Positions 10,088-22,784 of a stretch of DNA of 64,000 bases are shown one piece after another. The DNA lies in assembly GCA_030144725.1 (NCBI GenBank), contig JASKMD010000007.1:10323634-10387633 (forward strand). Direction: 5' to 3'. Position 1 is the first letter of the stretch. Each line of letters begins with the position of its first letter. The stretch is from Haematococcus lacustris (Eukaryota > Chlorophyta > Chlorophyceae > Chlamydomonadales > Haematococcaceae). The position numbers and the translations under genes were made by a program. A model generated the notes under the pieces. It made no database searches. It was not told the DNA's origin and saw nothing but the letters and a program-made list of their open reading frames with translations.

Positions 10088-13000
10088 TTAGGTGCTGCGC
10101 CTGCGGTCCCCCTCAGGCTGCTGCAGGAACTTCTGATAGATGGCCTCAAACAGAGGCTGATGCTGTTGTAGGGGAGAGATGGTGGCTGGCTGCACAGGTG
10201 CGGGTGTGGGCAGGGCCCCGGCACCCTCCAAAAGGGACCTGGCAGGACCTGCGGCACCTGGGCAGCACAGCTGGGGCACCGCAGCGTACTTGCGCTGAGG
10301 CGTGTTGGCCCAGCCAGCAGTGGAGCACATCAGCGTCATACTGGGGGGCACTGCTGTGGATGAGGCAAACTGATCCACTGCGCTACTGAAGCTGATGACC
10401 CCGCCAAGGGTCCTGCCACTGCAGCGCAGAGGGCCCAGGGCAGCCAAGGCGGCCTGCACCATGCGCGCCTGCAGGCTGGCACTAGCAGCCAGTCGCTCCT
10501 GGAACATGCGGATGGAGGCATGGTCGATTGCAGCGGCCAACGCTGCAGTACCCCGCCCGGTGAGGCTGCAGCCCATCTGCAGGGGCAGGCGGCGCTCAGG
10601 CACCACCTGCAGCAACAACAGAGCGACACAGCTGTTGTTTCAAAGCGACAGCATCAGTGTTCTTGGCATAGGGCAGTCGGTCAACCTGGGCGCAGTGTGC
10701 AATGCGCCCAACAGCCAGGTCCCTGTCAGCCAGCCCACCATTGCATACGCCTGGTCGCTGAAGGCTGCAGTGGCCCTGTCACAGCCAGCATCCGCAGGAG
10801 CAGGGGTGCCTTCAAAATTGGTGGCCAGCATGCTGAGCGGCATCCACTGTTCCGTCAGGCCGCCCTCAGCAGCACAGCACATCTCGGGTGCGGCGTACAG
10901 GATAGCCAGAGGAGGGCGGTGCACCTGGGCTTGCAGATCCGCGAATGCTTGGCCTGCAGGGCAAGCCAACATGCACACCATGAAAAGCAAGGCCAGGAGG
11001 AAGCTTGCGCGGTCATGCAAGCAGACTGTGAACCACTCACCGTTGAAGGGGCAAGCAAACGTCGCCACGGTGGTGTCCATGCTGTTCGGGCCAGTTCGTG
11101 AGGAGCCAATGGTGAAGGAGTTTAAGGCACAGTAAGGGAAGCCTGCCTGGGCCACGACCTGGAGCACCAGCTGTTGGCGTAGCGCAGCGGCATCAGGGGT
11201 GTCAGCAACCTGCACACAGGGCGGACCACAGCGCTGAGACCGGCCTTCAGACCAAGACAGGGGCGCCAGGAGAGGCCAGCACCAGCATGTAAGCATGCCT
11301 TCCTCCTGCGACAGCATACCAGGTCTATGCTGCCTGCCTGCCTGCCTGCCTGCCTGGCCCTTCCCCTTGCTGCCCAGACACACTGTCTGCCTCCTGCAAT
11401 GGCATACCAGGCCTATGCTGCCTGCCCGCTGGAGCCATTTCCCTGGCTATTAAGACCCCTGTCTGAGTGTGGGCATGTCCTGCTTTGTCAGCCAGTCCCT
11501 CATCACAGAGGGCTCACCACAGCCGCTGTCATCTCACAGCTGCAGTCCCGCTCGCTGCGAGCTCACCAGGGCCGTGACGAACTGCTGGGCAATGTAGGGG
11601 TGCAGCGTGTACTTGCCCAGCAGACCAGTCTCAGTGGCGCTGCACTGCCAGGGCTCAGGGAAGGCAGTGGTGTAGGGGAAGGCCGGGCTGCGGGTGAGGA
11701 CCTGGGCGCAGGGCATGAACCAGGTGGTCACAGCCAGCACTCAGACAAGCACCTGATCTGAGGCACCCTTCAGCTGCTCTATTCTGCACCAGGGGCTGTT
11801 GGCACGGCTACAAAACCGTGCGCACCTGTGCTGCATACTGAGCCACCGCAGCATCCAGGGCAGCACAGCCGGCTTCTGACGAGGTGAATACGCCCGACTT
11901 GGTGGTGACCACCGTGACCACAGCAGCCACGCTCGGCCAGGCATCGCCACACATGGCCTGGACCTCCACAAACTGCATGGTGCTGCTGTCCGTCATGCCT
12001 GCAGTGCACACCACAGGTTTGCTGAACCTAAGCCTGACCCTCTGAGCATGTGTGCTGGCCACTGCTGCCAACCATTCCAAACCATGCAAGGCCCCTCACC
12101 TTCTAAGCTGCACACGAGGGCCAGCAGCGGGGTGGTGCCATTGTTGGCATTGGGCTGGAAGGTGGCCACCTGGGTGCCCATCTCGCCCCACGCCAGGCTT
12201 GACAGCAGCGCGTTGCTGATGGAAGTGTTGTGGGCCTGGCAGCCACACAACAATGAAACAGCCATGGCATGGCCTGGCATGAGGCAGGGTCTGCATGGCA
12301 CCCACACACACACTTCATGCTGGCAGCGGCAGCCTGACCCTTGCGAGTCCATCCCCAACCCTGCGTCACCCTCTCACCATGGCCTCCCCCAGCATGTCAG
12401 CGACACTCATCTCCATCGTCCAGCTGCAGCCACCAGCCAGACAGCGCACCAGCCAGGGTCAGGAAGGAAAGCAGGCCATGCACAGAGACTAGGCCTCTGG
12501 GCTCCGGCAGCATCCAGGCAACACTGTCTGGGCAGGCTACAGCCTGACTGCTCCTGACGCTTCGCTGCCCCCAGGCCCCCAGCTTGACCGCCCTGAGCAC
12601 CTGAGCACAGCGTCAAAGCCAGGTTCCGTGATGCTGCTGGTGCAGTCAAAGTTGGTGATGTCATCAGGGTCCACTCGCCTGCCCAGCAGCTGCAGCACAG
12701 CCAGGGCAGCAGCACAGGGCCAGGCTCAGTCAGGACAGTGGGCAGTGTGACACCGGCAATGGCTGTGTGGGCATGCTCCAAGCAGCTCGGTACAGCCAGC
12801 CCACCTGCAGCATGGTGACATTCCAGCTGAGGCTGAGCTGGGCACACAGGTCACCGGTGAAGCCGCCCACACTCAGAATCTGGTCAGTGGTCAGCTTGGG
12901 GGGCTTCTCAGGAGGAGGGGGTGGGCCAGGAGGGGGTGGAGGTGGGGAGTCCGGAGCAACAGGGGGCAAGGGTGGGAAGGCTGGGCTGTCAACAGGCTGT

Positions 13001-13940
13001 GGGCTGAGGTCCATGTCGTATGGGGAGAGGGGGGTGCTGCTGGTGTCAGGGGAAGGGGGAGGGGCAGGGATGTTCCAAGTCTCATAGGGGGGAGGGGGCG
13101 GAGGTGGAGGAGGCCGGATGCGGCCGCTACGTGGTGGTGATGGGAAGGGTGGGGGGGGAGGTGGGGGGAGAGGAGCAGGGGAGGGCGGGCTGAGTGCCTC
13201 GGGAGCAGGTGGGCTTGGTGTGCCAGGAGTGAACCAGGTGTCGTAGGGAGGGGGAGGAGGGGGAGGAGGGGGTCGCACTCTAGCACCGGGCCGAGGGGAG
13301 GGTGAGGACTGCTGCAACCGGCGACGAGTCATGCCCACACTTGACAGAGTGGCTGCCAGGCTCATCACATCGTCCGGACTGCCCAGCCAAGAGCGGTCCA
13401 GGGTGGGAGGCGCCGTGACAGTGACTGGCTTGTACACCTGAGCTCAGCAGGGCAGCCAGGACACAGGATGGGGCGGTGGGGTGCCTGAGCTGGGCCTGCC
13501 CTGCAGACACCTGTTGCAGCGCCAATGCTGAGGCATGCCGCAGCTCTTCCGTCCGCCTCAATGTGCAGCTCGTCATGCGTGGCATTGGTGGGCAGCAGGT
13601 GCTGGTGCTCGTCCTCAACCTGGAAGAGCAGGGCGCGAGGTCAGCACCACAGTGATGGCTCCACCAGCAAGGAGTGAACCCGCCTGCTGTCCTGGCATGG
13701 AGGGGTTGGCCACACGGCAGTGAGATGTGTGAGTGACAGTGTGATGCGTGAGCATGGGGTTACTGCAGGGCCGCACCAGGTATGCCAGCCGGTGCTCAGG
13801 CACGCCCTCCACCTCGTAGCGATGGGGCGGCGCCGGCCTGGTGCGCCACTTGATGGTGGGTGGCAGGCCGCTGCTGAGGGTGGAGCGGCGTGCGTTCAGT
13901 GCCGAGGGGCTGTCGCATCGCGTGGACAGCGCTGAGAGCA
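10088..13940 (-). CDS. Large proline-rich extracellular/cell-surface protein, multi-exon
   Basis: At least ten coding blocks on the minus strand: about 13770-13940, 13510-13625, 12830-13436, 12600-12690, 12100-12238, 11825-12000, 11545-11700, 11030-11210, 10640-10965 and 10088-10617 (stop at 10088). The third block contains Ser-Pro and poly-Pro tracts ([26 protein letters not shown]), typical of hydroxyproline-rich volvocine wall and surface proteins such as pherophorins. The upstream part (LNARRSTLSSGLPPTIKW, later VTVTAPP and DDVMSLAATLSSV) looks more like the REJ/PKD-type surface proteins of these algae. Cys-containing blocks follow, e.g. NTSISNALLSSLAWG and GFPYCALNSFTIGSSRTG. Splice sites are mostly GT-AG, but I have not verified every phase. 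The N-terminal signal peptide is not identified; upstream exons probably exist. Secretion and the choice of REJ-like versus pherophorin-like are inferred. Confidence 0.5.
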
Positions 13941-15930
13941 AGCCCCCTGGGTTGCCGCAGCTGTAGCCTGGCCTGGTGCAGTAGGGGCCGACTCCTGATC
14001 AGGCAGTGGGCATAAAGGAGGGTCACAGCGGTCCAGGTGATGAGGGTGCTGGCTGCTGCGACTCGCCATGCAATGCCATTGTACCGGTGCAGGCTGTGCA
14101 ACATGACGTGGATCGACTCCTGATCAGGCAGCGGGCAGAAGCAGCAACAGCACGAGGGTGGGTGCTGGTGGCGGGGGCTCAGGCAACTCCATTATAGGGG
14201 TGCAGGCTGTGCAACCTGATAACGAGGTGCCCAGCACTCACTGCACTTGTTGCTGAACTTGGGATTCATGCAAGGGCCCTGCACAACACATGCAGCGGGC
14301 GGTCCCTTCCAGGCTCAGTGTCTGGACACAGCCTAGTGAAAGATCATGCAATGGTGGAGTGTCTGGACAAACACACAGCCTTGTGAAACAGCATGCAGTG
14401 GTGGAGAGTCTGGACACACACACAGCCTAGTGAAACAGCATGCAGTGGTGGAGAGTCTGGACGAAGATATGAGGGCTCTTGAATGCTGTGGTATGGTACT
14501 GTGACGGCACTGGCAGACCCATGCTGTTGGCGCTGGCCTAGGCAAGTAGGGGATGGTACTGTGGCGGCATGTCTGGCGTAGGCACACTCACCCAGCACAT
14601 GCGCGGCACCCAGCCGTCATACCTGCAAGCAGCACACCATGAGCTTGCGGCACAGTGCTTGCATGACAAACTGCCGGTGCATGCTATGGGAGTTACACTT
14701 AGGCAAGGCTGGAGCTGAGCATGGCGTGCAGTTGCTGTGTGACAGGTGTCTGCTGTGGGACTTGCACGTTGCTCAGTGGCGGTGACGGAGTTCTCCGTGA
14801 CAGACTAGGGCGTAGTGGCCTTACACCTCAAGGTTCGCGTAAAGGGTGGAGCTGAGCATGGCGTGGCTATGCCGCTGCAGCAGCTGCAGCTGACTACACC
14901 CACCCAGGGCGACAGGTGAGTGCTAGAAGGTGTATCTCTAATGGTTGATAACACTCACTCACCCAGGGCGACAGGTCTCCCAGCACCTCCCCAAAAACTT
15001 CGATAGGCCTGCCTGCGTGAGGCATGCGTCTTGCACTGGGATTTGCATCGAGTCCTCACAGGGGGCCCACAAGGGGCGCTGGGAACACTAGCTGTTAAAC
15101 AGTGACAAGGGTGCTGGCCACTAGTACTCCTTCCTTGTGTTGATTTCTCCTAAGTCATTCAAAGACGATGTGCAGGGTTTCGCCAACCCCGCTTTCTGCA
15201 TGTGACTTGCATGCAAGAGCGCGAAAACTGACGGGCTTGGTATTGGGATCTGCGCTAGCTGCCACCAAGCATGCCGTTGGTGTGCCATGAGGTCGCGAGG
15301 CGCCATGAGAGGAAACCCTGTCGACCTCGCAAAGCCCGCAGTAATGCAGCAACACGCAACACGCGACACGTCCATCCCCAACTCAGCATTAGCGACATCA
15401 ACAGCGCCCAAATGCGCAGCCTCGCAGCCGGCCATGAAATGCGGGCCAGCTAGCCTTCGCAGCCATCAGTCATCAGCCAAGAGGCCAGCATGCAGCTCGG
15501 TTTCGCAGCCATTAGCGATCAGCGAAAGGAATAGGGTGTTTGTGATCAAGCACAGAGTTGAGGGCGAACGGCACAAAGGTAGCTTGCAAAGGTGCGATGC
15601 ATAGCTACGACTCTGAGGTGCGACCGCGAGGTTAGAGCGTGGCATGTGTCATGTGCCAGGTTCGGTGCCAAGGCGCAGTGGCACCTTCCATCAGCCAGAA
15701 GCAGCAACCACAACGGCAACAAGTAGCGGCAGCCAGGGCGGCGGACAAGAGCAAAAGCGTACCCTCCTCCCTCCTCGCTCTTCCCTCCTCCCTCCTCCCT
15801 CCTCGCTCTTCCCTCCTCCCTCTTCCCTCCTCCCTCCTCCCTACCACACTGCCCACCACCACCTGCCAGATCCCCCACTCCCCCTCTCCCTCCCCCTAAG
15901 GAATGATCAAGGGACCGCATGGAGCAAGCT
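13941..15930. other. No supported gene; repeats and pyrimidine-rich DNA
   Basis: It contains a 47-bp tandem repeat (14320-14465) and a Cys/Ser-coding-looking but unsupported stretch at about 14600-15000 that may hold 5' exons of the surface-protein gene. A CTCCTCCCTC-rich polypyrimidine block is at about 15765-15895. Open frames at 15121-15604 on both strands lack any recognisable feature. Confidence 0.35.
14320..14465. repeat. 47-bp tandem repeat, about three copies
   Basis: Successive GGTGGAG landmarks lie at 14353, 14400 and 14447, giving an exact 47-bp period. Each unit has AAACAGCATGCAGTGGTGGAG-like sequence followed by GTCTGGAC and a CA-rich stretch. Copies differ by a few substitutions. 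Confidence 0.85.
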
Positions 15931-16817
15931 GTGAGTGGCTAGCCCCACGCACATAAGTGACCCCTTGTACCCAGCCTAACCGCTAGCACGCCCCTTGTTT
16001 GCTGCAGGTGTGATGGTCAGCTCAGCAGCCAGAGCGGCAGCAAGGAGCAACAGGCCCCCTCCCCTCCCCCTCCCCTCCACTCCACTCCACTCTCCTTTCC
16101 CATGCCTCTTCTCCCTCCTCCCCCTCACCTCCTTCCCTCACACCCCCCTCCTCCTCCTCTCCCTCACCCTTACCCAGGCCAGGAGGAACATGGAGGTAAG
16201 GACTGTGTTACTGCCATGCTGAACCCCTTGGCTCCCCCTTGTGCGCTCGTCGTGCGACCACCCCCTCCTCACCTCCTCCTCATCCTCACCCTCACCCTCA
16301 CCCTTGGTGACTGTCATCCTCACCCTCACCCTCACCCTTGGTGGCACCACCTGCCAGACCCACCACTCCCCAGGAGGTGCAACCAAGAGGAGCAGCCAAG
16401 AGGAGCAGCCAGGAGCGGCAGCCAGGAGCAGCAGCTAGGAGCGGCAGCCAGGAGTGGCAGCCAGGAGGCATGGGCAAGGCAAGTGGTTGGCCAAGGCCAA
16501 GAGGCCCATGCCCCCCACAGCCAGGAGGCACAGCCAGGAGGGAGGAGCAGCAGCCAACAAGGAGGCAGCAAGGAGTCAGCAATGGCACATGGAGATAACA
16601 GTGAGTGGCCAGCCCCTTGCACATCAGTGGCCTTCATTGCCCAGCCTTACCGTGAGCACGCCCCTTGTTGCTTGCAGGTGTGACGGTCACACGCCCACCC
16701 CTTGCCCACCCCACCCCACCCCACCCCACCCCAGCAAACGGTGAGTGGCCAGCATGAAGCAGATTTGTGGCTCTTGGTACCAAGCCTGATGGCTAGCATG
16801 CCCCTTGTTTGCTGCAG
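15931..16817 (+). repeat. Three intron-like modules (15931-16007, 16601-16677, 16741-16817)
   Basis: Each is exactly 77 bp, begins GTGAGTGG and ends TGCAG. Each contains a CAGCCT(T/A)AC-like middle and CCCCTTGTT before the acceptor, then continues with GT(G/C)TRATGGTCA-like flank. They are separated by C/T-rich simple sequence and an AGGAG/GCAGCC-rich block (16380-16470). The ends fit spliceosomal GT-AG borders. Related modules occur at nine other places in the window, in both orientations. Confidence 0.75.
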
Positions 16818-17194
16818 GTCTAATGTTCACACCCTTCCCTTGTTCTTCCCCTTACCCACAAACCCACCACCACCTCCCAGGCCATCAATAGCAGCCCAGG
16901 GCAGCAGCCCAGAGCAGCAGCCTGGAGCGGCAGCTAGGAGTGGCAGCCATGAGGTGGTACATGACGTGTGTAGCCATGAGTCAACTGGTATGAGATGATC
17001 CATGCATGGCGTGTGTAGCAGAGTGTCAGTTGCATGGCATGTGATAATGGGTGCATGGCTTGTGCAGCTCTGAGTCTAGTGGCTTGTGTCATGTGGTGCA
17101 TGCCTGGCAGCACCAGTTTCAGAGTGCAAACAGCAGTTGTTAGCCACGTGTCAGTTTGTGTGCTAGGCATCACTCACACAAATTAGCAACGTAA

Positions 17195-19290
17195 CCAGCG
17201 CAGGAGCCAGTGGTTTCATCGCGGGAGCCAGTGGTTTCAGCGCTGGAGCCAGTGGTTTAAGCGCTGGAGCCAGTAGTTTCAGCGCTGGAGCCAGTGGTTT
17301 CAGCGCTGGAGCCAATGGTTTCAGCGCTGGAGCCAATAGCTACAGCGGTGTAGCCAATGACTACTGCGCTGGAGCCAATGACTACAGCGCTGGAGCCAAA
17401 CGGCAACAGCGCTGGAGCCAAAATTTACAGCGCTGGAGCCAAGGACTACTGCGCTGGAGCCAATTGCTACAGCGCTGTAGTCCATAGCTTCATCGCTGAA
17501 GCCAATTGCTACAGCGATGAAGGTAATAGCTACAGCGATGAAACCAATGGCTACAGCGATGAAGCTAATAACTACAGCGATGAAGCCAATGGCTACAGCG
17601 ATGAAACCAAATGCTACCGCGCTGGAGTCAAAAGCTACCGCGCTGGAGCAAATAGCTACCGCGCTGGAGCAAATGGCTACCGCGCAGAAGCCAATGGCTA
17701 CTGCGCTGGTGACAATGGCTACTGCGCTGGTGACATCGTCATTTGCGGTTGTTTCCTTGCAACGTCATTGTGTTTCTGCACTTGTGTACCATGCTCTGAG
17801 GCAACGCTGTGGCACAAGTTCCCTTCATTTCTCTATCGTTTGTTGTGTGGGTAGTTGTGACAGTGGTTATTGCTAATGTTGATGGTGAACCTACGGTTGT
17901 TTAAGGTTGCTGTGTTGATGCAAGGCTAGGTTGATGCCTCAAGCGTATGTTCACCCTTGATTAAGTCCGTGTAAACCTTAACTCATGTTGCCTGTGTCCA
18001 GATGATGGGATACTTACTATTACCGTAGGCTGGGCTCTTACACCGTGTGGACCTTACACACGTCATCAGGCTCAATTACAAGCATCAAATACATGGACAA
18101 CAACAACAAATGAGAGGCAACGACATCATGACCAGCTGACCTTACACCATCACATCAACACCACCACACAGGCAACATAAGCAGCAACAACAGCATGGCG
18201 CACACGGCATTGGCCCTATGTGTGCCTTGTGGTGCAAGTCGTGATGATGTGTAATGGCTATTGTTCTGCTGGCGCCATACACATCCCCCTACTACTGTCC
18301 CTTGTGGCGCTTAAGCCATATAGCTACATCGCTGGAGCCAAGCGGCACCAGCGCTGAAGCCATATGGCTACATCGCTGGAGCCAAGCGGCACCAGCGCTG
18401 AAGCCATATGGCTACATCGCTGGAGCTAAGCGGCACCAGCGCTGAAGCTATATAGCTACATCGCTGGAGCTAAGCGGCACCAGCGCTGAAGCTATATGGT
18501 TACATCGCTGGAGCCAAGTGGCACCAGCGCTGAAGCCATATGGTTACATCGCTGAAGCCATATGGTTACATCGCTGGAGCCAAGCGGCACCAGCGCTGAA
18601 GCCATATGGTTACATCGCTGGAGCCAAGTGGCACCAGCGCTGAAGCCATATGGTTACATCGCTGAAGCCATATGGTTACATCGCTGGAGCCAAGCGGCAC
18701 CAGCGCTGAAGCCATATAGCTACATCGCTGGAGCCAAGTGGCACCAGCGCTGAAGCCATATGGTTACATCGCTGAAGCCAAGCGGCACCAGCGCTGAAGC
18801 TATATGGTTACATCGCTGGAGCCAAGTGGCACCAGCGCTGAAGCCATATGGTTACATCGCTGAAGCCATATGGTTACATCGCTGGAGCCAAGCGGCACCA
18901 GCGCTGAAGTTATATGGCTACATCGCTGGAGCCAAGTGGCACCAGAGCTGAAGCCATATGGTTACATCGCTGAAGCCATATGGTTACATCGCTGGAGCCA
19001 AGCGGCACCAGCGCTGAAGTTATATGGCTACATCGCTGGAGCCAAGTGGCACCAGCGCTGAAGCCATATGGTTACATCGCTGAAGCAATATGGTTACATC
19101 GCTGGAGCCAAGCGGCACCAGCGCTGAAGCCATATAGCTACATCGCTGGAGCTAAGCGGCACCAGCGCTGAAGCTATATGGCTACATCGCTGGAGCTAAG
19201 CGGAACCAGCGCTGAAGCTATATGGTTACATCGCTGGAGGATATGGCTACATCGCTGGAGCTAAGCGCCGAAACTGATACCTGCGCTGCA
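17195..19290. repeat. Left subterminal array, 21-22-bp base unit with 110-bp higher order
   Basis: The first part (17195-17740) is a roughly 21-bp repeat containing AGCGCTGGAGCC or AGCGATGAAGCC. The second (about 18300-19280) is built from 22-bp half-units in 44-bp pairs. With an extra 22-bp half-unit these form a 110-bp higher-order repeat, clear at 18760, 18870 and 18980. Between them (17750-18290) is unique sequence. CAGCGCTG is its own reverse complement, so each unit presents a palindrome. Confidence 0.9.
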
Positions 19291-19871
19291 GCCATGTGGC
19301 TACTGCGCTAGTACGATGTGATACCTGCTCTGCAGCCATGTGGTTACTGCGCTGGTACCATGTGGCACCTGCTCTGCAGCCATAGGGCTCCTGCTCTGCA
19401 GCCATAGGGCTCCTGCTCTGCAGCCATAGGGCTCCTACTCGGCCTGCCTGGCCGCTGCTGCTGCTGCTCCTTGCCACCGCTGGGCTGCCTGGCCGCTGCT
19501 GCTGCTGCTCCTTGCCACCGCTCCTGTGTGGTATGGGAGGAGGATGGTGGGAGGGAGCGAGGGTTGCAATGGGGAGGCTAGGGGGTGGGGAGGAGAGCAG
19601 TGGTGGTGTGAGGTGGTGGCTGCCATGCCACATGAATGGAACTGAAAGGGAGGGGGATAGAGGAAGGGGATATGGGGATATGGGGATTTGGGGAGTGATT
19701 GCCTCCGGACTGCTCGTACAGTGCGCGAAGGGGGGCATACGGGGGCATAGGGGCGGGGCGGGAGGATGTGTGTTCATGGAATTGTACATGGGCTGGGGGA
19801 GGGGGAAGTGTACCAACAAACTGGGAGGGGGTGGTTCTGTAGGGGTGGGGGAGAAGAGGTGACCATCAGAC

Positions 19872-20583
19872 CTGCAGCCAAGGGGCGTGCACGTGAGGTA
19901 GGGAGATTGGCTGGACACTAGGTGTTAGCCACTTACCGGTAGCCACCAGCAACCACTCACTGGCAGAGAGCAGGGAGTGAAAGGGTCAGGAAGAAGAGGG
20001 GGAAGGGGGAGCTTGTGTGTGTGGAGGTGGGAAGGTGGTGGTAGTGATGCCAAGGTGCCAAGGTAGGTAGGAGTAGGTCTGCTCTTGGCTGCTGGGAAGG
20101 GTAGGGAGGGAAGGGCTATGGGGTGGGGTGGGGGATGGGGGGAAGGGAAGGGAGAGGGGGAAAGGTGAGGTACTTAGAGTTACCATCGGACCTGCAGCAA
20201 ACACAGTGCGCGCTATTGGTTAGGCTGGATAATAGTGGACACTGTAAGGCAAGGGCAAACCACTCACCGCTTACGCCTTGGTGCTCCGTTTTGCGCAATG
20301 CGCCTTGCTGGCTCCTTGTAAGCTGTCACCGTGGACTCACCACTCACCGGAGCAAAGGAGGGGGAGGTGATTGGGGGCAAAGGAGGGGGAAGTAATACAA
20401 TGTGGAGTAGGAATGTGCAGTAGGGGCTCGAGAAGGGAAGGCTCGAGGGAAGGGCATGGGCTACGATGTCAGGAGGGTGGGATGGGGTGGTGTGTGACCG
20501 TCAGACCTGTAGTAAATACGGGGCATGCTAGTGGTTAGGCATGGTAATGAGAGACACTGAAAGGCAGGGGGCTAGCCACTCAC
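19872..20583 (-). repeat. Three intron-like modules, minus strand (19872-19960, 20192-20267, 20507-20583)
   Basis: Reverse-complement copies of the 77-bp module: 76 and 77 bp for the last two, about 89 bp for the first (or 65 bp if its internal GTAAGTGG is used as donor). Each runs from GTGAGTGG to CTGCAG or CTACAG and is followed by GTCYGATGGT. Spacers are G/A-rich simple sequence, the mirror image of the C/T-rich spacers on the right side of the element. Confidence 0.7.
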
Positions 20584-21575
20584 CGCTAACGTTGTGCTGC
20601 TCCGTGTTGCACAATATTGTCTTCTTGTTTGCTCTTACCTCGGTCTTACCTTGCAGGGGGAGTGGGGCTAAAATGTAAACTGTAGGCTGCGACTGCGTGG
20701 CGTTGCGTGCTTGGGCTGCATGCGAGACAAGCTGCGAGTTACTTTGTAATGCGTGGCGTGGAAATGTCTGCGAGGTGGAAAAACGGCTGTTGGTGAGATC
20801 CGAACTGCTAGCTGCGTCTGAGGCTCGCGTCTTCGAAGTTATCTGCAAGGCGGACTGTTGGCTGGGTGACCATCGCAGACGCCATTGCAAACTGCGCAGA
20901 TTGTTGTTTTGGACGTGTGTTGGACGCTTAGCGAACTGCGCACACACAACACTTGCGCGCAACCCTCGACAACGTCACAAAGCTGCAGATCGGCATGCAA
21001 GAGAGACCTGTGAAATAGTGTACTCTTGCACTGAACACGACGTAGCCAAACAGCGAAGCAGCTCGTCAACTTCACAGCTGAACCGCAGCCGTAGCTAGCG
21101 GCAGCTACAAACTCTGCCTTGAGGATAAGCATAGAAACTCAGCCTCGCAGCCTTGCAGCCGCACTTTGCGGCCCCCACCTAGGTAGCCACGCGGGAGCCA
21201 CCACGCCAACACTCGCCAGCACTTGTAGACAACACTTGCAGACAACATCGCAGCAGCTAGTTGAAGCAACGCGACGCAGCTAGCCGCTCGTCTATCAGGT
21301 TTACTCGCAGCCAACTCCGCAGCCAACTCCGCAGCCACACGGCTCAGTGCCTCGCAGCCAACTCGTAGCCAACTCTGCAGCCAACTCCCCAGCTACACGG
21401 CACAGTACCTCGCAAAGAGTCTCGAATGGAGTCCCACCACACAACCTCGCTGCCAACTCCGCAGCCACACGGCACACTACTTCGCACCGCAACGCTACGC
21501 AGCGAGGTAATGTAATGTTCTTGTAATGTACCAAGTCTTTGCAAAGGTGAGCATGGAGCAACATGGAGGAGTACG

Positions 21576-22487
21576 GTGAGTGGCCGGACCCCGTCTTTTG
21601 GTGGCTCTCATTACACAACCTCATCGTGAGCATGCCCCATGTTTGCTGCAGGTCTGACGGATACACCTGGAACCTTTCCCTCCCCCTCCTCCTTCAAATC
21701 ACCACAATCGCCTTCCCTCCCTCCCTCCCTCCCTCCCTCCTGCCCTCCCTGTACAAGTCTCTACAGGTGGCTACAGGTCCTCTTACCCCCTATCTATGCA
21801 ACCACCCCCTCCAAGATCGTCAATACACTTACCCCTCCCCCAGGCCTACCCTGTCTCCCTCCCTCCCCTTTCCCTACCCAGTCACCCGGTCACCATCCCC
21901 CCCCCCCACTTCCCCCCTCACCTCCACCCTGACATCCCAGCCCCCTCCCTTACCCCAGCAGCCCCATCCCAGCCCCTCTCCTTATTTCAGCAACCAGAAG
22001 AGAGCCCACCCCAACCTTGACGTTGTACCCTACCCTGGCTCTTGCACCTCCACCTACTAACCCCACTTTACCTTCTGCACCACAAACGTAAGACCAAGGT
22101 AAGTAGCGAGGACACGACATGGCGCGTATCCCTGTTCACAACATCCCATCCTATTACCCCTTCATGCCAGGTGAGTGCCTCCGTCATGCAATACGTGACA
22201 GCTAGCTTCCCAGGATGTTATGCATGCCTCATTGTAAGCACGCTCCATGCTTGCTGCAGGTCCATACTCCCGCCTATACTTCCGCCCCGTGCCTCCTTCC
22301 CCCTTCCCTACCCCGTCCCACCACCTCCACTTCCACCCCTCTCCACCCCCCACTTCCCCCCTCCCCGTCACCTCCCCCCTGACGTCCCAGCAGCCAGGAG
22401 AAAGCCTTCGTTGATGGCCCTTATCACCCCAAGCCTTATCACCTTATCGCCTCCCCTCACCGCTGGCATGCCGTGTGTTTGCTGCAG
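21576..22487 (+). repeat. Three intron-like modules, plus strand (21576-21651, 22171-22259, 22410-22487)
   Basis: Lengths are 76, 89 and 78 bp. The first two start GTGAG; the third has a degenerate GTTGAT start. All end TTTGCTGCAG or CTTGCTGCAG and are followed by a GTYYNACGG-like flank. The spacers are polypyrimidine. They mirror the minus-strand trio at 19872-20583 across the centre of the transposon. Confidence 0.7.
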
Positions 22488-22784
22488 GTTCTACGGTCAC
22501 ACTTACCTCCCTTCTCCCTCCCCCCCACCCCCCTTCTCCTTTCCCATACCCACCAGGTGCTACCACCATGTACTACCACCTTCCAGTCTATCACACCTAG
22601 CTGCCACATGCCAATGGATAATGCCAAAACCAAAAAGCCAAAGCATAAGTCAAGCCAAAGTCCAAGATGGTTTAAAAAGCACTAAATTGAAAGGACTATG
22701 TTGTAAAGCACCATATTGTAAAGCATTATGATGTCAGCTGAAGATAGACAGTAGTACAAACGTTGTAATTGTAAGAGAGCAGGT

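Noticed and set aside
20697..21098. Possible 133-residue gene in the transposon core
   Set aside because: No ATG-led start, no domain, Cys/Arg-rich odd composition, and it lies between module repeats.
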